The notes beneath the pieces were generated by a model. It searched no databases. It was not told where the DNA came from and saw nothing but the letters and a program-made list of their open reading frames with translations. Below, in pieces: positions 9,075-16,928 of a stretch of DNA of 64,000 nt (position 1 is the stretch's first letter; every line of letters starts with the position of its first letter). The DNA is from Deltaproteobacteria bacterium (GTDB taxonomy: Bacteria; Desulfobacterota; Desulfobulbia; Desulfobulbales; Desulfurivibrionaceae): positions 1 through 64,000 of the forward strand of contig JAJZRF010000006.1 in assembly GCA_021847425.1 (NCBI GenBank), given 5' to 3'. Position numbers and translations under genes: made by a program.

Positions 9075-9116
9075 GGGCGGCGGTGCCGGTTTGCCGGTGA
9101 AACCGGACCGTCGCCC
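9075..9116 (+). other. stable RNA hairpin between hesB-like and channel genes
   Basis: GGGCGGCGGTGCCGGTTT (9075-9092) pairs with 9100-9116 (AAACCGG then ACCGTCGCCC) around a 7-nt loop, with one bulge and one G-A mismatch. No T run follows on the plus strand, so it looks more like a processing or stability element than a terminator. Confidence 0.5.
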
Positions 9117-9131
9117 CCTGAGAGGTCCAAG

Positions 9132-9959
9132 ATGACGCCTCGACTCCATGATTTTGCCGGTGAAGCCATTGGCACCTGTATCCTGGTTTTCTTCGGCTGC
9201 GGTTCGGTGGCTGCCGCAGTGCTGTTTTCCGCCCATTCCGGGCTTTTTCAGGTGGCTGCCATCTGGGGCATAGGGGTCACCCTGGCGATTTATGCCACCA
9301 GGCATCTCTCCTGCGCCCATCTCAACCCTGCGGTCAGTCTGGCCATGGTCATCGGTCGCCGCATGGCTTTTGCCAAGCTCCCGGCCTATCTGGGCGGCCA
9401 GTTCGCCGGGGCTTTCCTGGCGGCCTGCCTTCTCTATCTTCTTTTCGGACCCTCCATTGCCGCTCATGAAACCGCGCACAACATTGTGCGCGGCGCTCCC
9501 GAATCGGTGCGAACCGCCATGCTTTTTGGCGAGTTTTACCCCAACCCCGGTGCCGGGGCGGCGGCTATGGTCAGCACGGCCAACGCCTTCGGCGCCGAGG
9601 CAGTGGGTACATTCATTCTGGTATTTCTCATCTTTTCCCTGACCGAGGGCTGCAATGTCGGTAGGCCGGATGAAGCCCTGGCCCCACTGTTCATCGGACT
9701 TACCGTAACTGTTATTATCTGTATCCTGGCACCGCTCACCCAGGCCGGGCTCAACCCGGCCCGCGACCTTTCGCCCCGGTTGTTCGCCTGGCTGGCGGGA
9801 TGGAGACAGGCTGCCATGCCCGACGCAGGGTACGGCTTTTTGACCGTCTATGTGCTGGGGCCTTTGCTGGGCGGCTCCCTTGCCTCGCTTTTCTTCACCG
9901 CCTTTATTCTGCCTTTAATGAACAACAAAAACCAGACCGGATGCGACTGCCGGAAATAA
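9132..9959 (+). CDS. MIP-family channel (aquaporin / glycerol facilitator)
   Basis: This 275-residue inner-membrane protein has the two hallmark NPA boxes of the major intrinsic protein family, HLNPAVSLA near residue 64 and AGLNPARDLS near residue 199. Six hydrophobic helices are visible around them. The D after the second NPA box (NPARD) is a feature of glycerol-facilitator-like members, so glycerol or small neutral solutes may pass as well as water. That specificity is an inference. The tail is unusual because it ends in a cysteine pair (TGCDCRK). GAGAGG lies upstream of the ATG. Confidence 0.88.
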   Translation: MTPRLHDFAGEAIGTCILVFFGCGSVAAAVLFSAHSGLFQVAAIWGIGVTLAIYATRHLSCAHLNPAVSLAMVIGRRMAFAKLPAYLGGQFAGAFLAACLLYLLFGPSIAAHETAHNIVRGAPESVRTAMLFGEFYPNPGAGAAAMVSTANAFGAEAVGTFILVFLIFSLTEGCNVGRPDEALAPLFIGLTVTVIICILAPLTQAGLNPARDLSPRLFAWLAGWRQAAMPDAGYGFLTVYVLGPLLGGSLASLFFTAFILPLMNNKNQTGCDCRK

Positions 9960-9986
9960 CAACCCCTTGAATCGCGAGGTGATACT

Positions 9987-11147
9987 TTGAAAAAGCAGAT
10001 TGTATTTCTAATCCTTGCCGTCCTTTTCGCCGTGGTCCCCGGGGCGCTCGCCAAGACGACCGCCTTCGGCATCATCACCATGGATGTTGATTTATCGCAG
10101 CAACCGCAGGGGAAAGAGCTGCGGCTCTGGATTCCCTATCCGGTCTCGGATGCGAATCAGAATATCACCAGGGTCAAAATCTCCGGTAATTTTGTCGAAT
10201 CCGCCGTGTACACGGACAAAGTCTTCAAAACGCCCATGCTCTATGCGCGATGGGACAAGAATGCGGCGTGCCGGAATCTGACCTTTTCCTTTCACGCTGA
10301 GCGCGAGGAGGTTAGCCGCCGTGATTTCCCCAGCCATGAGGCAGCCTGGGACCCCAGTGATTATGCCCTCTATCTGGCCCCCACCCGGCTTGGCCCTCTT
10401 AACGGAGAAGTGAAAAAGCTGGCGGACAAAATAACCAAAGGCAAGCAGGGTGTGCTTGCCAAGGCCAAAGCTATCTATGACTGGACGGTGGAGAACACCT
10501 ACCGGAATCCCGATACCCGCGGGTGCGGTGCGGGCGATGTCTGCAGGCTGCTGCAAGACCCGGGCGGCAAGTGTGCCGATATCAGTTCTGTCTATGTGGC
10601 CCTGGCAAGGGCCGCAGGTGTTCCGAGCCGGGAAGTCTTCGGCATCCGGATGGGCAAGAAGGCCACCGAGGATATCACTGACTGGCAACATTGCTGGGCC
10701 GAATTTTATCTGCCCGGATACGGTTGGGTGCCGGTTGATCCGGCCGATGTCAGAAAGATGATGCTGATGGAAAAATTGCCCCTGGATGGGCCGAAGATCA
10801 CGGAGGCCCGGCAGTACTTCTGGGGCGGGGTCGATGCCTTCCGTGTCAAACTCGGGGAAGGCAGGGATTTGCTGCTTAATCCTCCCCAGCAGGGCGACCC
10901 GGTCAACTACTTGATGTATCCCTTTGCCCAGGCGGGGGACACAACCATTGATTGGCTTGAGCCAACCGCATTCAAATACAAGATTACCTTCCAGCAGAAA
11001 GAAAAGGCAGAGGACGGCCATGGCCTGATTGATACGAACAGCTTGAAACAGCTTTTTAATTCAGGGAGCTCAGTGTCCGTTGTCGATGAAAGGAACCCCC
11101 GGGGAGTACAAGGAGGTTCATGTGGCGGGGCCGAGCAACATCCTTGA
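9987..11147 (+). CDS. exported transglutaminase-like protein with frameshifted rhodanese tail
   Basis: The frame starts at a TTG behind GCGAGGTG and encodes 386 residues. A Sec signal peptide (KKQIVFLILAVLFAVVPGA, cleavage after ALA) is followed by a transglutaminase-like Cys-His-Asp domain: GKCADISSVYVALARAAG with the catalytic cysteine, QHCWAEFYLPGYGW with the histidine, and DPAD with the aspartate. The C-terminal ~30 residues begin like a rhodanese domain (TNSLKQLF, VVDERNP) but then read an unrelated sequence to a TGA. Shifting frame at the C5G4 run (11096-11104) restores GEYKEVHVAGPSNIL, the expected rhodanese continuation, which is itself cut short before the next gene at 11219. The transglutaminase part looks intact. 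The tail is decayed, or the run holds a sequencing error. Confidence 0.8.
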   Translation: MKKQIVFLILAVLFAVVPGALAKTTAFGIITMDVDLSQQPQGKELRLWIPYPVSDANQNITRVKISGNFVESAVYTDKVFKTPMLYARWDKNAACRNLTFSFHAEREEVSRRDFPSHEAAWDPSDYALYLAPTRLGPLNGEVKKLADKITKGKQGVLAKAKAIYDWTVENTYRNPDTRGCGAGDVCRLLQDPGGKCADISSVYVALARAAGVPSREVFGIRMGKKATEDITDWQHCWAEFYLPGYGWVPVDPADVRKMMLMEKLPLDGPKITEARQYFWGGVDAFRVKLGEGRDLLLNPPQQGDPVNYLMYPFAQAGDTTIDWLEPTAFKYKITFQQKEKAEDGHGLIDTNSLKQLFNSGSSVSVVDERNPRGVQGGSCGGAEQHP

Positions 11148-11218
11148 AAAAAAATTTCCGACCATACCGATCAGCTTCCTGCTGCTAAGTATCGCCAAAT
11201 ATACAGAAGGAGCAACCA

Positions 11219-12514
11219 ATGACCGCAACACCCTTTGAAATAAAAGCCTACCCGGAGATGTGGGCCGGCCTCGACATGGACGTGCCCCGCTTCGACAAGG
11301 CGCGTTTGATGCTGGGGGAGATGTATCAAAAAAGCTTCCTCTCCCAGGCCAAACGGCCAACCGGCATGGCCTACTTTGACAACATGATCGCCGAGATCCA
11401 CGGCGGCCGCATCAAGGAGCTGCTGGCCACCAAGGCGGAAGGCCGCCCGGTGATCGGCACCTTCTGCGTCTACATCCCCGAGGAGATCGTGCTGGCGGCG
11501 GGCGGCATCTGCGTCGGCTTATGCGGCGGCTCCCAAGGCTCGGTGCCGGATGCGGAAACAATCCTGCCGCGCAACATCTGCCCCATGGTCAAGTCCGCTT
11601 TCGGCTTCAAGGCGGGGCGGATCTGTCCCTATTTTCAGGCCGTGGATTTCGTCTACGGCGAGACCACCTGCGACGCCAAGAAAAAGACCTGGGAGATCCT
11701 CGACACCATGGTGCCCACCTATGTCATGGAGATTCCCCAGCTGAAAAGGCAGCGGGATCTCGACCTCTGGCTGGCCGAGGTCAAGGATTTCAAGGCCAAG
11801 GTCGAAGAGGTGGCCGGGCGGACCATTACGGAAACGGATCTGGCCGCCGCCGTCAAGATCATGAACAACAAGCGCAAGGCGCTCCAGCGCCTCAACTCCC
11901 TGCGTCACCACAACCCGACCCCGATCTCCGGCAAGGACGGCCTGCTCATCGAACAGATCGCCTTTTACGACGAGCCGGTGCGCTTTACAAAAAAGGTCAA
12001 TGCGCTCTGCGACGAGCTGGAGGAACGGATCAAGGCCGGGGTGGCGGTGCCGACGAAAAACGCCATCCGGGTGATGGTGGCAGGCACCCCCATGGCCCTG
12101 CCCAACTGGAAGATCCATAACCTGGTGGAGGGGACGGGCGCGGTGATCGTCAACGAGGAGTCGTGCATCGGCACCCGCTACTTCAAGGATTGCATCGACG
12201 AGAACGCCACCGGTATGGAGGGAATGCTCGCCGCGCTCACCGACCGTTACAAGGAGATCGACTGTTCCTGCTTCACCCCCAACGACGAGCGGATCACCCA
12301 GGTGATCAAGGAATTCCGCGACTCGCACGCCCAGGGCATCATCAACTATTCCCTCCAATTCTGCCATACCTACAATATCGAGGAGGTGCGCATCCGCCAG
12401 GCCTGCGAACGGGAGGCAATCCCCTACCTGTTCATCGAGTCGGATTATTCCGCCGAGGATATCGGCCAGCTCCAAACCCGGATCGAGGCCTTTCTTGAGC
12501 AGATCGGGGGGTAA
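11219..12514 (+). CDS. double-cubane cluster protein, 2-hydroxyacyl-CoA dehydratase D family
   Basis: The 431-residue protein belongs to the HgdB/BcrB-related family that includes the stand-alone double-cubane cluster proteins (YjiM type). Conserved features are the cysteine positions in AAGGICVGLCGG, PRNICPMVKSAFGF and EESCIGTRYF, and the C-terminal block GIINYSLQFCHTYNIEE. True dehydratases need two related subunits. Here a single such gene is followed by one activase gene 2 bp downstream, the arrangement known for double-cubane reductases, which use ATP-driven electrons for difficult reductions of small substrates. The substrate is unknown. AAGGAG precedes the ATG. It is cytoplasmic, with no signal peptide. 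Confidence 0.85.
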   Translation: MTATPFEIKAYPEMWAGLDMDVPRFDKARLMLGEMYQKSFLSQAKRPTGMAYFDNMIAEIHGGRIKELLATKAEGRPVIGTFCVYIPEEIVLAAGGICVGLCGGSQGSVPDAETILPRNICPMVKSAFGFKAGRICPYFQAVDFVYGETTCDAKKKTWEILDTMVPTYVMEIPQLKRQRDLDLWLAEVKDFKAKVEEVAGRTITETDLAAAVKIMNNKRKALQRLNSLRHHNPTPISGKDGLLIEQIAFYDEPVRFTKKVNALCDELEERIKAGVAVPTKNAIRVMVAGTPMALPNWKIHNLVEGTGAVIVNEESCIGTRYFKDCIDENATGMEGMLAALTDRYKEIDCSCFTPNDERITQVIKEFRDSHAQGIINYSLQFCHTYNIEEVRIRQACEREAIPYLFIESDYSAEDIGQLQTRIEAFLEQIGG

Positions 12515-12516
12515 CC

Positions 12517-13263
12517 ATGTACATCGGGGTTGATCTGGGCTCCCGGACCGTCAAGATGGCGGTCTGGGACGGGGAGCGGCTGGTGGAGCACCGGATTGCC
12601 GCCTCGGGTTTTGCGCCCCACCGCCAGGCGGAGGAGATGATCGCCGACTACCGGGCCAAGGTCGTGGTGGCCACCGGCTACGGCAGGCATCTGGCGGCCG
12701 GACATTTCGCCGATGCGGTGATCACCGAGATCAGGGCCCATGCCCGAGGCATTTCCCATGAGTTTCCCGGCTGCCCCACCATCGTCGATGTGGGCGGCCA
12801 GGACTCCAAGGTGATCAGTCTGGATGCGGCAGGACGGGTGCGCAATTTCCAGATGAACGACAAATGCGCCGCAGGCACCGGCCGTTTTCTGGAGATCATG
12901 GCCGCTTCCCTGGCATACACCCTGGAGGAATTCGGCCAAGCCGCGCTTGCTGCCGACCACGAGGTGCAGATCAACTCCATGTGCACGGTCTTTGCCGAGT
13001 CCGAGGTGATCTCCATGAAGAACCGGGGCATTGCCCGCGAGCAGATCGCCAGGGCCGTGCATTCCTCGGTGGCCGACCGGCTGGCCGGGATGCTGGCCCG
13101 GCTCGGCCATAGCGATCCTGTGGCCTTTTCCGGCGGGGTGGCGAGAAACCCCTGCATGGTTGACCTGCTCAAAAAAAGAATGCCGGGAGTGCGGGTGCTG
13201 GTGCCGAAGCTGCCGGATATCACCGGCGCCCTGGGCGCGGCCCTGCACGGGACAGGGGTGTGA
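12517..13263 (+). CDS. acyl-CoA dehydratase activase (HgdC / YjiL type)
   Basis: This 248-residue protein is an ASKHA-fold ATPase that reduces its partner in an ATP-dependent manner. Family motifs are YIGVDLGSRTVK (phosphate loop 1), VDVGGQDSKVIS (phosphate loop 2), FQMNDKCAAGTGRFLE with one cluster cysteine, NSMCTVFAESEVIS with the second, and FSGGVARNPCM for adenosine binding. In the homodimer these two cysteines hold one shared [4Fe-4S] cluster. The gene sits 2 bp after the double-cubane protein and overlaps the next gene, so the three are one transcript and this is the electron donor of the pair. Confidence 0.92.
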   Translation: MYIGVDLGSRTVKMAVWDGERLVEHRIAASGFAPHRQAEEMIADYRAKVVVATGYGRHLAAGHFADAVITEIRAHARGISHEFPGCPTIVDVGGQDSKVISLDAAGRVRNFQMNDKCAAGTGRFLEIMAASLAYTLEEFGQAALAADHEVQINSMCTVFAESEVISMKNRGIAREQIARAVHSSVADRLAGMLARLGHSDPVAFSGGVARNPCMVDLLKKRMPGVRVLVPKLPDITGALGAALHGTGV

Positions 13264-13265
13264 GC

Positions 13266-13778
13266 ATGGAAAAGATGCTCCTGGAGATCCATCAGACCCG
13301 CAGGTTTGCCAAACGGCTGGTGGCCATGGCCAAGGCCGGCAAGAACGAACGCATCGTGGCGGCCCGGGCACAAAGGATCATCGCCGATCTGCAGACCAAT
13401 CCCCTGCACGGGGAAGCGGAATGCAAGCGCACCCGCCACGGAGAGTTGCGCCTCAATGATTGCCGCAAGTACGATCTTTCCTGCGGATTCCGGCTGATTG
13501 CCCTGAAAAGGGAGAGGCGGCTGATCTTTACCTATATCGGCAGCCATGACGACTGTCAGCGGTGGATAGAAAACAACCGGGATTATCAGGATGCGGTCGA
13601 ATCCGAACCCGTGCCTCTGCCGGACGCGGAACATCATCGGCAAGCCGTTGCCCGCACCATGGCGGAGGAACCGGAGAAAGATGAATATGAAGAACAGCTG
13701 ATGGCGAAGATCGATGAACGGTTGTTGCGCGAAATCTTTGCCGGGCTCTTTAAAAATGATTTCGGCCGGCAAGAGTGA
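13266..13778 (+). CDS. RelE-like-fold protein of unknown function in the double-cubane operon
   Basis: The 170-residue product is not clearly assigned. Residues ~30-100 resemble the RelE/YoeB toxin fold: a basic helix with RIIADLQTNPL, then ELRLNDCRKYDLSCGFRLI and RRLIFTYIGSHDDCQRWI, the strand pattern that ends in the toxin core. The C-terminal third is acidic and helical (EEPEKDEYEEQLMAKIDE), perhaps a built-in neutralising or docking segment. No separate antitoxin gene is adjacent. An ATG at 13266 lies five bases after GGGGTG, while a GTG at 13260 overlapping the activase stop is the alternative. Its coupling to the double-cubane pair is notable. A regulatory or toxin-like role is only a guess. 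Confidence 0.6.
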   Translation: MEKMLLEIHQTRRFAKRLVAMAKAGKNERIVAARAQRIIADLQTNPLHGEAECKRTRHGELRLNDCRKYDLSCGFRLIALKRERRLIFTYIGSHDDCQRWIENNRDYQDAVESEPVPLPDAEHHRQAVARTMAEEPEKDEYEEQLMAKIDERLLREIFAGLFKNDFGRQE

Positions 13779-13938
13779 AGAACAACCCGTTCATATTGCC
13801 GGTTTGTTGTTGAGGTTTTCGCCCGGATCATGCGCGGCGCCCCCGGGAAGCCGGACATCTCCCGCCCCGCCGTTCCACGCCGAAAGCATTCCGGCTGGCG
13901 GTGAGCAGGAAAGTGCCTCCGGATGAAGGGTGCCGTGG

Positions 13939-14475
13939 TTATCTGCTGCGGGGGTAATTCTGCAGCTTGCGCTGCAGGGTTCTCCGGTGCAGGTCCAGTT
14001 TCTTGGCGGCCAGGGAGATGTTGCCGCTGCAGCCGGTGAGTACCCGGTTGATATGCTCCCATTCGGCCTGGGCCAGGGATGGGGCAGGGAACTCATTCCG
14101 GGGCACCTCGCCGGCAAGGTTCCGGTCCCTGGCAAAGGCGCCCAGGATATCGTCCACGTCGGCAGGCTTGGTCAGGTAATAGCGCGCACCCATTCGCATC
14201 GCCTCCGTGGCCGTGGCGATGCTGCCGTACCCTGTGAGCACGACCATCTGGATTGTCTGATTGGCCTCCCTGGCTGCAGCGACAAGCTCCAGCCCCGATT
14301 TGCCCGGCATCTTCAGATCAATCACCACCATGGCAGGGTTCTGTTCGAGGATGAGCCACAAGCCTTCCTCAAAACCGCCGGCGGTGAAAACCGTGAAGTC
14401 CCGCCGGCGAAAGGCCTTTGCCAACCGTTCCCGGAACAGCTTGTCGTCATCAACCAGAAGAATCGTCTTGTCCAT
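13939..14475 (-). CDS. RegA/PrrA/ActR-type redox response regulator
   Basis: The 178-residue protein has a receiver domain (ILLVDDDKLF acidic pocket, phosphorylation Asp in VVIDLKMPG, Thr in VVLTGYGS, Lys in YLTKPAD) and a short Fis-type helix-turn-helix at the end (GNISLAAKKLDLHRRTLQRKL). This two-part layout, without a sigma54 domain, is that of RegA/PrrA/ActR regulators, which control respiratory and redox genes with a sensor kinase. No kinase gene adjoins it. It lies downstream of the split-Soret cytochrome gene on the same strand, separated by a perfect hairpin, so the two may share control. The ATG at 14475 is chosen because the receiver domain begins there, and GAGAGG precedes it. Confidence 0.9.
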   Translation of the reverse strand: MDKTILLVDDDKLFRERLAKAFRRRDFTVFTAGGFEEGLWLILEQNPAMVVIDLKMPGKSGLELVAAAREANQTIQMVVLTGYGSIATATEAMRMGARYYLTKPADVDDILGAFARDRNLAGEVPRNEFPAPSLAQAEWEHINRVLTGCSGNISLAAKKLDLHRRTLQRKLQNYPRSR

Positions 14476-14497
14476 AAAAAACCTCTCTGTTCTTTTT

Positions 14498-14542
14498 TGC
14501 CATGAATGGCTGCCCGCGGGTTGCAGGCAGCCATTCATGGCA
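14498..14542 (-). other. perfect 17-bp hairpin between cytochrome and regulator genes
   Basis: TGCCATGAATGGCTGCC (14498-14514) is exactly complementary to 14526-14542 around an 11-nt loop. On the minus transcript the stem is followed by A residues, not T, so it is not a standard terminator. It may be a processing or stability element, or a protein site. Confidence 0.55.
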
Positions 14543-14558
14543 AGGGAAAGAAACGCTC

Positions 14559-15362
14559 TCAACTCTTTGGGGCTTGCGGGGCGGCGGGGATGCCCGAGCC
14601 ATGGCATTCCATGCAGTTCTGCTGGGCGTTGATGCCGAACTCCGAAACCGGCGCCCAGGTGCTGACGGGTTCGTACTTGCCGTCCTTCCAGGCATTGAGC
14701 ATTTCCACGAGATGGTAGGCGACGCTGGCAGCCACCCGGGCGCAACGATCCTTCCGTTCCGGGCTGCTCAGCGGCTTGTTTGCCGCCTTCATCCACTTGC
14801 CCACGGAAATGTGGCAGAGCGGCGATTCACTGACCGTATGGGGGATTAGCTCCGGCTTTATTTTCGGATTCTTTGGCACGAAAACCGGCATCGAGGCATT
14901 GGAGTACCAGTCCAGGATATCCGAGGACATGTGGTGAGCGGCTTCACCCCCGGCAACAATCCGCGGCCCGATGATCATGTTGGCGACGAGGGCGGCGCCG
15001 TTGTTGGAACCGCAGAGCGTGCCCCATCCGACAAGCCCGCCTTCCATATAGACAAAGGAATCGATGGGGAAGGAGCGGTAGGGTTCCCCTACCTTTTCGC
15101 GCAACTGGCTGAATACGCTGCTGATGACGGCGCCACCGCAGAAAAGCCTGTACCATTCGTTGTAGGCGAGTTCCGCCGTCGTGGCGGGATCAAGTTTTAC
15201 ATAGGGCCAGGGCCATTTTTCCGTGGGGCCGCCCTTGGCTTCGGCAATGCCCGGCCAACCGCCGAAGCGCGCAAGGGCTGCACTCGCGGTCAGTACCCCC
15301 GCACCGAGTACCATCTGACGTCTCGATATTCCCTTTTTGTCCATGCTTTCATCACACTCCAT
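14559..15362 (-). CDS. split-Soret cytochrome c (Tat-exported, C-GCAxxG-C-C family)
   Basis: The 267-residue protein matches split-Soret cytochrome c of sulfate reducers. Residues ~9-40 form a Tat signal (SRRQMVLGAGVLTASAAL), sending it folded to the periplasm. The central domain shows FCGGAVISSVFSQLREK, GWGTLCGSNNGAA and PERKDRCARV, the spaced cysteines of the C-GCAxxG-C-C family. The C-terminus carries one heme-c site, NCMECHGSG. In the studied protein the dimer holds two hemes and Fe-S centres and shows a split Soret band. Its physiological role is not settled. AAGGAGG precedes the ATG at 15362, while the longer upstream frame lacks the signal peptide logic. A RegA-type regulator lies downstream. 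Confidence 0.88.
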   Translation of the reverse strand: MECDESMDKKGISRRQMVLGAGVLTASAALARFGGWPGIAEAKGGPTEKWPWPYVKLDPATTAELAYNEWYRLFCGGAVISSVFSQLREKVGEPYRSFPIDSFVYMEGGLVGWGTLCGSNNGAALVANMIIGPRIVAGGEAAHHMSSDILDWYSNASMPVFVPKNPKIKPELIPHTVSESPLCHISVGKWMKAANKPLSSPERKDRCARVAASVAYHLVEMLNAWKDGKYEPVSTWAPVSEFGINAQQNCMECHGSGIPAAPQAPKS

Positions 15363-15522
15363 CGATTCTTCCTCCTTATTTTTGAGGGAAGTCTTTTCCC
15401 GCGGCATCATGCCCTGGAATCCCCCCTCATTTAAGCAAGCAGCCGTGACAAACCTTTTTTTCCGAGACACAGGAAGCGGCAGCGCCGTATGCGCCGTATG
15501 TATCAGATACGGAGCAGCCTGC

Positions 15523-15566
15523 GTTGCACTAGCGATATATTTGCACAAATATATCGCTAGTGCAAC
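15523..15566. promoter_or_regulatory. 44-bp perfect palindrome upstream of the cytochrome gene
   Basis: Two 21-bp arms (15523-15543 and 15546-15566) are perfectly complementary around a 2-bp CA centre. The inner half reads CTAGCGATATATTTG. A T run (CTTTTT) follows only on the plus strand, where no gene ends nearby. A large operator for the divergent genes is therefore as likely as a terminator. Confidence 0.55.
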
Positions 15567-15655
15567 CTTTTTCCACTCCTCCTGATTGTGAGCCCCATGC
15601 AGACCCAGCCCGGATTGAAACAGGCGTTTTTTCATAAAAAAAATCCTTGCGCAAC

Positions 15656-15679
15656 CGTTATATATTGTTAAGTATAACG
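15656..15679 (+). promoter_or_regulatory. ModE-type molybdate operator
   Basis: CGTTATA and TATAACG form inverted half-sites 10 bp apart, with the left half continuing TATTG. This matches the known ModE operator pattern of the E. coli modA promoter. It lies 30 bp before the likely modE start codon, so the operon probably represses itself when molybdate is plentiful. Confidence 0.8.
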
Positions 15680-15708
15680 AAATGAAAAAGAACAAAGCAC
15701 AGGGGAAA

Positions 15709-16086
15709 ATGAAGTCCGGCCTTGAGTGGCAGGGCCGGCTCTGGCTGGAAGGCCCCGAAGGCACCTTTCTCGGCTATGGCCGGGTGGTGCTGCTGGAGCG
15801 CATTAGGGAGCACGGCTCCATCGCCAGGGCGGCCAAGTCCATGGAGATGTCCTACAAGCACGCCTGGGATCTGCTCGACTCCATGACCCGTCAGGCAGGC
15901 TGCTCCCTGGTGGCCACCGTCCGGGGCGGCAAGGGCGGCGGCGGCGCGGTCCTTACCCCGGCCGGCGAAAAGGCCATTGCCGTTTTCTGGCACTACCACG
16001 CACGCTTTCAGAATGTTTTGCAGGAAATGACTGCGAAACTGGAGGATGTGCTGTGCGATGAAAAAAGTGTTGATCCGGGATCGTAA
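15709..16086 (+). CDS. modE: ModE-type molybdenum-responsive regulator, DNA-binding domain only
   Basis: The 125-residue protein is a winged helix-turn-helix of the ModE N-terminal (LysR-like) type: GYGRVVLLERIREHGSIARA, then AKSMEMSYKHAWDLLDSM and the wing segment GGKGGGGAVLTPAG. E. coli ModE has two extra molybdate-binding domains. They are absent here, so molybdate must be sensed in another way or by another protein. The first in-frame ATG (15682) directly abuts the operator and lacks a ribosome site. The ATG at 15709 follows AGGGG and is preferred. modABC follow on the same strand. Confidence 0.85.
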   Translation: MKSGLEWQGRLWLEGPEGTFLGYGRVVLLERIREHGSIARAAKSMEMSYKHAWDLLDSMTRQAGCSLVATVRGGKGGGGAVLTPAGEKAIAVFWHYHARFQNVLQEMTAKLEDVLCDEKSVDPGS

Positions 16087-16144
16087 TTGCAGGCCAGGCC
16101 GTATGCTTTTTGTCCTGTTCATTCTTTACAAAAGGAGCCACGCC

Positions 16145-16909
16145 ATGTTTTTGAGAATCTTGATCTGTCTGTTCGCTGTGCTGCCCTCAATATTCTGGGG
16201 GGCGACCCCTGCCAGGGCTGAAACCGAGCTGGTGGTTTCAGCCGCCGCCTCCCTCACCGAGTCGTTCCGTGAGATCGGCCGCGCATTCGAGGCGAAAAAC
16301 CCCGGGGTCCGGGTCCGCTTCAACTTTGCCGCCACCGGGCCGCTCCTGCAGCAAATCACCCAGGGCGCACCCGTAGACGTCTTTGCTTCCGCGGATCAGG
16401 AGAGCATGGACAAGGCGGAGAAGGGCAAGTTTCTTCTGACCGGCAGCAGAAGCAATTTCGTTGCTAATTCATTGGTGCTGGTGGTTCCGGTGAACCCGGC
16501 TTCCACCGTTAAGGGGGTGGCGGATCTGAAGGCGGGCACGGTGCAGCGCATCGCCATCGGCAATCCCGAATCGGTGCCGGTGGGCAGGTACACCAAGGGC
16601 GCCCTGGAAAAGCAGGGGCTGTGGGATGCTCTTACCCCCAAGTATGTCATGGCCATCTCGGTTAAGCAGGTCCTGGAGTATGTGCAGCGGGGCGAGGTGG
16701 AGGCCGGGTTTGTCTATGCCAGCGATGCCGTGGCAGCCAAGGACCGGGTGCGGGTGGCGGCGGAGATTCCCACCGTGACCCCCATTGTCTATCCGGTGGC
16801 GGTGGTGGCTGGCAGCGCGCATCAGCAGGAGGCCCTGGCTTTTGTCCGCTTTCTTCGGGAGAAGGAGGCACGGGCGAGCTTCGGCAAATACGGATTCAAA
16901 CAGCCGTGA
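16145..16909 (+). CDS. modA: molybdate ABC transporter, periplasmic binding protein
   Basis: The 254-residue protein starts with a signal peptide (FLRILICLFAVLPSIFWG, cleavage after ARA). It then shows ModA blocks: LVVSAAASLTESFREIG, NFAATGPLLQQI, GAPVDVFASAD, IGNPESVPVGRYTKGALE, and VEAGFVYASDA near the C-terminus. These residues bind oxyanions through Ser and backbone amides. AAAGGAG precedes the ATG at 16145. It captures molybdate or tungstate for ModBC, supplying the cofactor for enzymes such as the formate dehydrogenase in this window. Molybdate and tungstate cannot be told apart from the sequence. Confidence 0.93.
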   Translation: MFLRILICLFAVLPSIFWGATPARAETELVVSAAASLTESFREIGRAFEAKNPGVRVRFNFAATGPLLQQITQGAPVDVFASADQESMDKAEKGKFLLTGSRSNFVANSLVLVVPVNPASTVKGVADLKAGTVQRIAIGNPESVPVGRYTKGALEKQGLWDALTPKYVMAISVKQVLEYVQRGEVEAGFVYASDAVAAKDRVRVAAEIPTVTPIVYPVAVVAGSAHQQEALAFVRFLREKEARASFGKYGFKQP

Positions 16910-16928
16910 ATGCGGCCCGGAGTCAACC

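Larger units (their letters stand above)
15363..15681. other. divergent intergenic region with palindromes
   Basis: This ~320-bp gap separates the minus-strand cytochrome gene from the plus-strand mod operon. It holds a 44-bp perfect palindrome (15523-15566) and the ModE-type operator (15656-15679), listed separately. No coding sequence is convincing. Confidence 0.5.

Noticed and set aside
14498-14542. The 17-bp hairpin as a rho-independent terminator for the split-Soret gene
   Set aside because: On the minus strand the stem is followed by A residues instead of T, so it does not meet the terminator pattern.
15523-15566. The 44-bp palindrome as a second ModE site
   Set aside because: Its half-site reads CTAGCGATATAT from the outside, unlike CGTTATA of the ModE-type operator at 15656-15679.
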